A stretch of DNA of 8,396 nt, taken from positions 1-8,396 of the forward strand of contig JAGGYO010000235.1 in assembly GCA_021162505.1 (NCBI GenBank), written 5' to 3'. The notes under the pieces were generated by a model that saw nothing but the letters and a program-made list of their open reading frames with translations, was not told the origin of the DNA and searched no databases. A program made the position numbers and the translations under genes. This stretch comes from a bacterium. Its GTDB lineage: Bacteria > AUK180. Numbering within the stretch: position 1 is the first letter of the stretch; the number at the start of each line of letters is the position of its first letter. Positions 5,728-8,396 of the stretch are shown here, one piece after another.

Positions 5728-6744
5728 TTTTTTATTTATTTTTATATCAAATTTTTCTCTGATCTTACCTTCCAATTCCTTTGAAATGGTTTCATTTTCT
5801 TTAAGAAAATCAATGACATTGTTCCGTCCCTGTCCAATTCTTTGATTATTATACGAATACCATGACCCAGCTTTTTCGATAAACTCGTTCTCTACTGCCA
5901 GATCAATTATCTCTCCGTATTTTGAAATCCCTTTACCAAAGAGAATATCAAATTCCGCTCGTTTAAATGGCGCTGCAACCTTATTTTTTATGACCTTGGC
6001 TCTTACTCTAATTCCTTCACTAATATCTCCAACTTTAATAGCAGAGATCTTTCTAATGTCAATTCTTACGGAGGAATAGAACTTTAAAGCAAATCCTCCT
6101 GTAGTTGTCTCCGGATTACCAAACATAACCCCGATCTTCATTCTTATTTGATTGATAAATACTACGGCACAATTGGATTTATTTACCACAGAGACCAGTT
6201 TTCTCATTGCCTGTGACATTAGTCTTGCTTGTAATCCCATATGAGAATCACCCATCTCTCCGTCTATCTCTGATTTGGGTACAAGTGCGGCAACAGAATC
6301 GATAACAATGATATCTACTGCACCACTTCTTGCTAATGTTTCTGCAATATCCAGCGCTTGTTCCCCAAAATCCGGTTGACTTATGATGAGATTATCAACA
6401 TCAACACCAATATTTCTTGCGTATTCAGAATCTAAAGCATGTTCCGCATCAATAAAAGCTGCCATTCCACCTTGCTTTTGAGATTCCGCTATTATATGCA
6501 GGGCTAATGTTGTCTTTCCGCCGGATTCCATCCCGAATATTTCGCAAACTCTTCCCTTAGGAATTCCACCTATGCCAAGTGCAGCATCTAAAGTAAGTGA
6601 GCCGGTGGGGATAACATCTAATACTAAATGTTTTCTGTCCCCTAATTTCATTATGGCGCCTTTCCCATGTTGCTTCTCAATTTGAGACATGGCAAAATCT
6701 AATGCTTTTTGCTTTTTATCATTATTGTTATCTGCTTTACCCAT
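5725..6744 (-). CDS. recA: Recombinase RecA
   Basis: RecA forms ATP-dependent filaments on single-stranded DNA, catalyses strand exchange and activates LexA self-cleavage. The 339 residues are full length, collinear with E. coli RecA at an offset of +5. Visible features: N-terminal oligomerisation helix (ALDFAMSQIEKQHGKGAIM, 14-32), Walker A GMESGGKT (71-78), catalytic Glu101 in AEHALD, Walker B VDIIVIDS (143-150), NQIRMKIG with Gln199 (E. coli Q194), loop L2 and its flank GNPETTTGG (209-217), and KFYSSVR (221-227). Oddities: Met72 and Gly75 replace the usual Pro and Ser of GPESSGKT, Phe218 stands where E. coli has Asn213, and the C-terminus ends KINKK, not in an acidic tail. ATG at 6744 has AGGAGG 5 bases upstream that overlaps the stop of the preceding gene. 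No LexA-type operator can be seen, because the promoter lies far upstream. Confidence 0.98.
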   Translation of the reverse strand: MGKADNNNDKKQKALDFAMSQIEKQHGKGAIMKLGDRKHLVLDVIPTGSLTLDAALGIGGIPKGRVCEIFGMESGGKTTLALHIIAESQKQGGMAAFIDAEHALDSEYARNIGVDVDNLIISQPDFGEQALDIAETLARSGAVDIIVIDSVAALVPKSEIDGEMGDSHMGLQARLMSQAMRKLVSVVNKSNCAVVFINQIRMKIGVMFGNPETTTGGFALKFYSSVRIDIRKISAIKVGDISEGIRVRAKVIKNKVAAPFKRAEFDILFGKGISKYGEIIDLAVENEFIEKAGSWYSYNNQRIGQGRNNVIDFLKENETISKELEGKIREKFDIKINKK

Positions 6745-6749
6745 CGTTT

Positions 6750-6755
6750 CCTCCT
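6750..6755 (-). promoter_or_regulatory. Shine-Dalgarno site for recA, overlapping the upstream TAG stop
   Basis: AGGAGG on the minus strand, 5 bases before the recA ATG. The upstream stop TAG (6756-6754) provides its first two bases. This is the strongest ribosome binding site in the minus-strand run, fitting a high need for RecA. Confidence 0.85.
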
Positions 6756-7995
6756 AAATTCTCTGTTTAATAACTTCTATGAGCTTTTTAATCTTTGGAT
6801 TATCTTTATCATAGATCAAATAATCCGAATAAGCTTCATAAGCACCCTGAAAATCATTTATCTTAATATAACAATTACCAAGGATCAAATAGTAATTTTT
6901 ATTTTTTAACGGTCCGTTCTTTGTCATCAATTCAATGGCTTCTTTGAATTTTCCTTGTTTTAATAAGCCGGTTCCTTGCTTTAAAACCTCCAATGGAGAA
7001 AGTTTTTCCACTTTCTTTTGAGATACTATTTTTTCCAAGAATTCTATGGTATCTTTATTGTATGATACAATATCTTTTAACATTAATGGGTATTTTAAAT
7101 ATTCAACGATCTTTTGTTCAGGTCTTTTTTGTTTCAATGATAATCTCAATAAAGATATAATATTTTCTGAAAATGGTGCCAATAATAATGCACGCGATGC
7201 CTCTCGTAATGCTTCTTCATAATTTTCTCTTTCAATAAGAAAAGTAGCCAGATCAATATGATCTTTTATTGTATTATAGCTTGATTCTGTCAATGCCTCG
7301 ATTATTTTGGATTGGACAAACCCATAAACATGCTTATAAAGGTCAAATTCATCAATTTCCTCAATAAGCAGGGAGATATGATAAATATCGGTAATACCGT
7401 TAAATCGGGATATCATTTTCTTTTCAAAATCTTCTATCTTCATTTCTTGAAGTTTTTTTATTCCATTCACAGAAAGCATAAGGGGGGTTTTATCAGATGG
7501 AATGGTCTTTTTGATCAGATCAATTTCATCTACGCGCCTGGAACCCTCCATTATTACATTATTAAAGTTCGAATTTATTAGCATAATGGCATCTTTTGGT
7601 TTTTTATTATCTTCAAACTCAAATTCCCCTTCTTCCCATTTGAAGAGACCATATACATGATTAAGTATAGTATTTTTTATAAGACTTTGTAACATTTCTT
7701 TTGACATCAGCTTTCCCTTAACGATTATATCAAGAGGATTCATTGTCTTTTCTTTAGAATATTGAAACAATTGTTCCACTTTATCCTTGGGGATTAAATT
7801 TTTTGCTAAAAGCATTTTACTAAGATTAATAGGTGCACTCTTCGTATAAGCATAAGTTAAAAGTCCTTCGTGAAAAAAAACATAGGCGGAATCGTTCTTC
7901 GATTGAATCCTAAGACACCCTGATTTTTCTCCTAAACCGATAAGTTGGATGATCTCTGCCAGATTAATTGATGATAGATTTCCTTTTAAGCTCAT
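6754..7995 (-). CDS. PATAN/DUF4388 domain protein with TPR repeats
   Basis: A 413-residue cytoplasmic protein with no signal peptide or membrane segment. Residues 1 to about 130 match the DUF4388 (PATAN) type: MSLKGNLSSINLAEIIQLIG (1-20), SGCLRI (25-30), a glycine-containing strand pair AYVFFHEGLLTYAY (37-50), a helical part, and WEEGEFEFED (120-129). Residues 247-280 look like a TPR (LATFLIERENYEEALREASRAL), and 335-400 carry two more TPR-like units (GLLKQGKFKEAIELM; LGNCYIKINDFQGAYEAYSDYL). PATAN domains occur in bacterial signalling and motility proteins, and TPRs bind proteins, so a scaffold or regulatory role is likely; the partner is unknown. ATG at 7995 has AGGAG 5 bases upstream, overlapping the stop of the upstream TPR gene. 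It is immediately upstream of recA and probably co-transcribed with it. A direct role in recombination is not shown. Confidence 0.85.
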   Translation of the reverse strand: MSLKGNLSSINLAEIIQLIGLGEKSGCLRIQSKNDSAYVFFHEGLLTYAYTKSAPINLSKMLLAKNLIPKDKVEQLFQYSKEKTMNPLDIIVKGKLMSKEMLQSLIKNTILNHVYGLFKWEEGEFEFEDNKKPKDAIMLINSNFNNVIMEGSRRVDEIDLIKKTIPSDKTPLMLSVNGIKKLQEMKIEDFEKKMISRFNGITDIYHISLLIEEIDEFDLYKHVYGFVQSKIIEALTESSYNTIKDHIDLATFLIERENYEEALREASRALLLAPFSENIISLLRLSLKQKRPEQKIVEYLKYPLMLKDIVSYNKDTIEFLEKIVSQKKVEKLSPLEVLKQGTGLLKQGKFKEAIELMTKNGPLKNKNYYLILGNCYIKINDFQGAYEAYSDYLIYDKDNPKIKKLIEVIKQRI

Positions 7996-8000
7996 TTACT

Positions 8001-8005
8001 CTCCT
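8001..8005 (-). promoter_or_regulatory. Shine-Dalgarno site for the PATAN/TPR gene, overlapping the upstream TAG stop
   Basis: AGGAG on the minus strand, 5 bases before the ATG at 7995. The preceding gene's TAG (8006-8004) supplies its first two bases, the same arrangement as at recA. Confidence 0.75.
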
Positions 8006-8396
8006 AATTTACTTTGTATATCTTGAATTTCAAAATTTCGTTTATGGATTTTTGAGCCAGCAATGACCAAGAGGAGTTAGGGTATTTCAAACTCACTTCC
8101 TTGAATGTGTCCAATGCTTTGTCATAATTTCTTAAAAATATATATTGCAAAAATCCTTTTTCATATATCATTGAGGGCTTATCCATTTTGGGTGCAAAAG
8201 AAATGGCTTTTTCAATATTAATAAGCGCTTTATCTAATTGGTTTTGATAAAGGTAACATCTTGATAACATATAATAAGTTTTATAAAGGTCAGGAACATC
8301 ATAAAAATTAACCAATAATTTCTTATATTTAGAAACAATAATTTTCATATTATCTTGTTCTTCACTCTTTAACTCTTTTATCAATAGGTTATTTAC
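8004..8396 (-). CDS. TPR-repeat protein, C-terminal part (5' end outside window)
   Basis: The frame is open to the window edge, so the TTG at 8384 need not be the start; 130 residues are visible. They contain at least two tetratricopeptide-like units: LYKTYYMLSRCYLYQNQLDK followed by ALINIEKAISFAP (38-69), and a second from about 76 to 106 with YEKGFLQYIFLRNYDKALDT and FKEVSLKYP. The A-x-x-x-F-x-x-x-x-x-x-YPNS ending followed by a helix with LLAQKSINEI resembles the TPRs of BamD/YbgF-type envelope proteins, but short TPR fragments match many families, so no specific function is given. The presence of a signal peptide cannot be judged without the N-terminus. It is the first visible gene of the minus-strand run, and its TAG stop overlaps the next gene's ribosome binding site. 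Confidence 0.75.
   Translation of the reverse strand, partial: VNNLLIKELKSEEQDNMKIIVSKYKKLLVNFYDVPDLYKTYYMLSRCYLYQNQLDKALINIEKAISFAPKMDKPSMIYEKGFLQYIFLRNYDKALDTFKEVSLKYPNSSWSLLAQKSINEILKFKIYKVN

Larger units (their letters stand above)
1073..8396 (-). other. Probable seven-gene operon (TPR, PATAN-TPR, recA, membrane protein, polA, coaE, secreted protein)
   Basis: All seven genes point the same way with junctions, in order, of 8 bases, 9 bases, a 1-base overlap, 4 bases, 1 base and a 50-base overlap. No gap is large enough for a conventional promoter plus terminator, although a promoter inside a coding region cannot be excluded. Transcription most likely starts upstream of 8396 and runs to the convergence point with grpE. 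Confidence 0.7.

Noticed and set aside
5499..5762. Plus-strand frame opposite the membrane-protein gene
   Set aside because: Antisense shadow; it spans the recA junction and has no family features.
6709..7581. Plus-strand frames opposite the PATAN/TPR gene (6709-6909 and 7312-7581)
   Set aside because: Both are antisense to a coherent domain protein and show only Ile/Phe-rich sequence.
8382..8384. TTG at 8384 as the true start of the TPR gene
   Set aside because: The frame continues open to 8396 and no Shine-Dalgarno can be judged; it is treated as a partial gene.
1..8396. Alternative genetic code, tRNA/rRNA genes, CRISPR arrays, insertion sequences, CIRCE or LexA operators
   Set aside because: All three stops are used normally, nearly every base is coding, and I saw no spaced repeats, terminal inverted repeats, cloverleaf candidates or operator sequences by eye.

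Overview
The window looks like chromosomal housekeeping DNA from a low-G+C bacterium that I cannot place in a phylum; it appears to be about one third G+C by eye. TAA, TAG and TGA are all used as stops and no in-frame TGA interrupts a gene, so this is the standard bacterial code. A gram-negative envelope is suggested, not proven, by a secreted protein rich in aromatic residues that resembles a beta-barrel. The PATAN/DUF4388 plus TPR protein is a type common in environmental gram-negative lineages. Coding density is nearly total: gaps between genes are 0 to 9 bases and several genes overlap. I see no tRNA, rRNA, CRISPR array, insertion sequence or free-standing intergenic region.

Layout: positions 1-1072 on the plus strand hold the 3' end of a heat-shock unit. 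This is the C-terminal half of the repressor HrcA, then GrpE, the nucleotide exchange factor of DnaK. dnaK does not follow. Instead grpE ends exactly where a gene from the opposite strand ends. Positions 8396-1073 on the minus strand form one tightly packed run of seven genes, in transcription order: a TPR protein (cut by the window edge), a PATAN/DUF4388-TPR protein, recA, an uncharacterised single-pass membrane protein, polA, coaE, and the secreted aromatic-rich protein. The spacing and stop/start overlaps indicate one operon, whose promoter must lie beyond position 8396.

How the genes work together: recA (recombination and SOS sensing) and polA (gap filling and RNA-primer removal) are DNA repair partners. 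coaE (last step of coenzyme A synthesis) often lies close to polA in other bacteria. The TPR, PATAN and membrane proteins have no assigned role, and their place around recA and polA is the least explained aspect of the window. PolA keeps every conserved 5'-nuclease and polymerase acid but has a shortened, degenerate proofreading domain. RecA has unusual residues in its Walker A loop and L2 region and no acidic tail. I found no clearly new multi-gene system; the points worth a second look are at gene junctions and in a few proteins.
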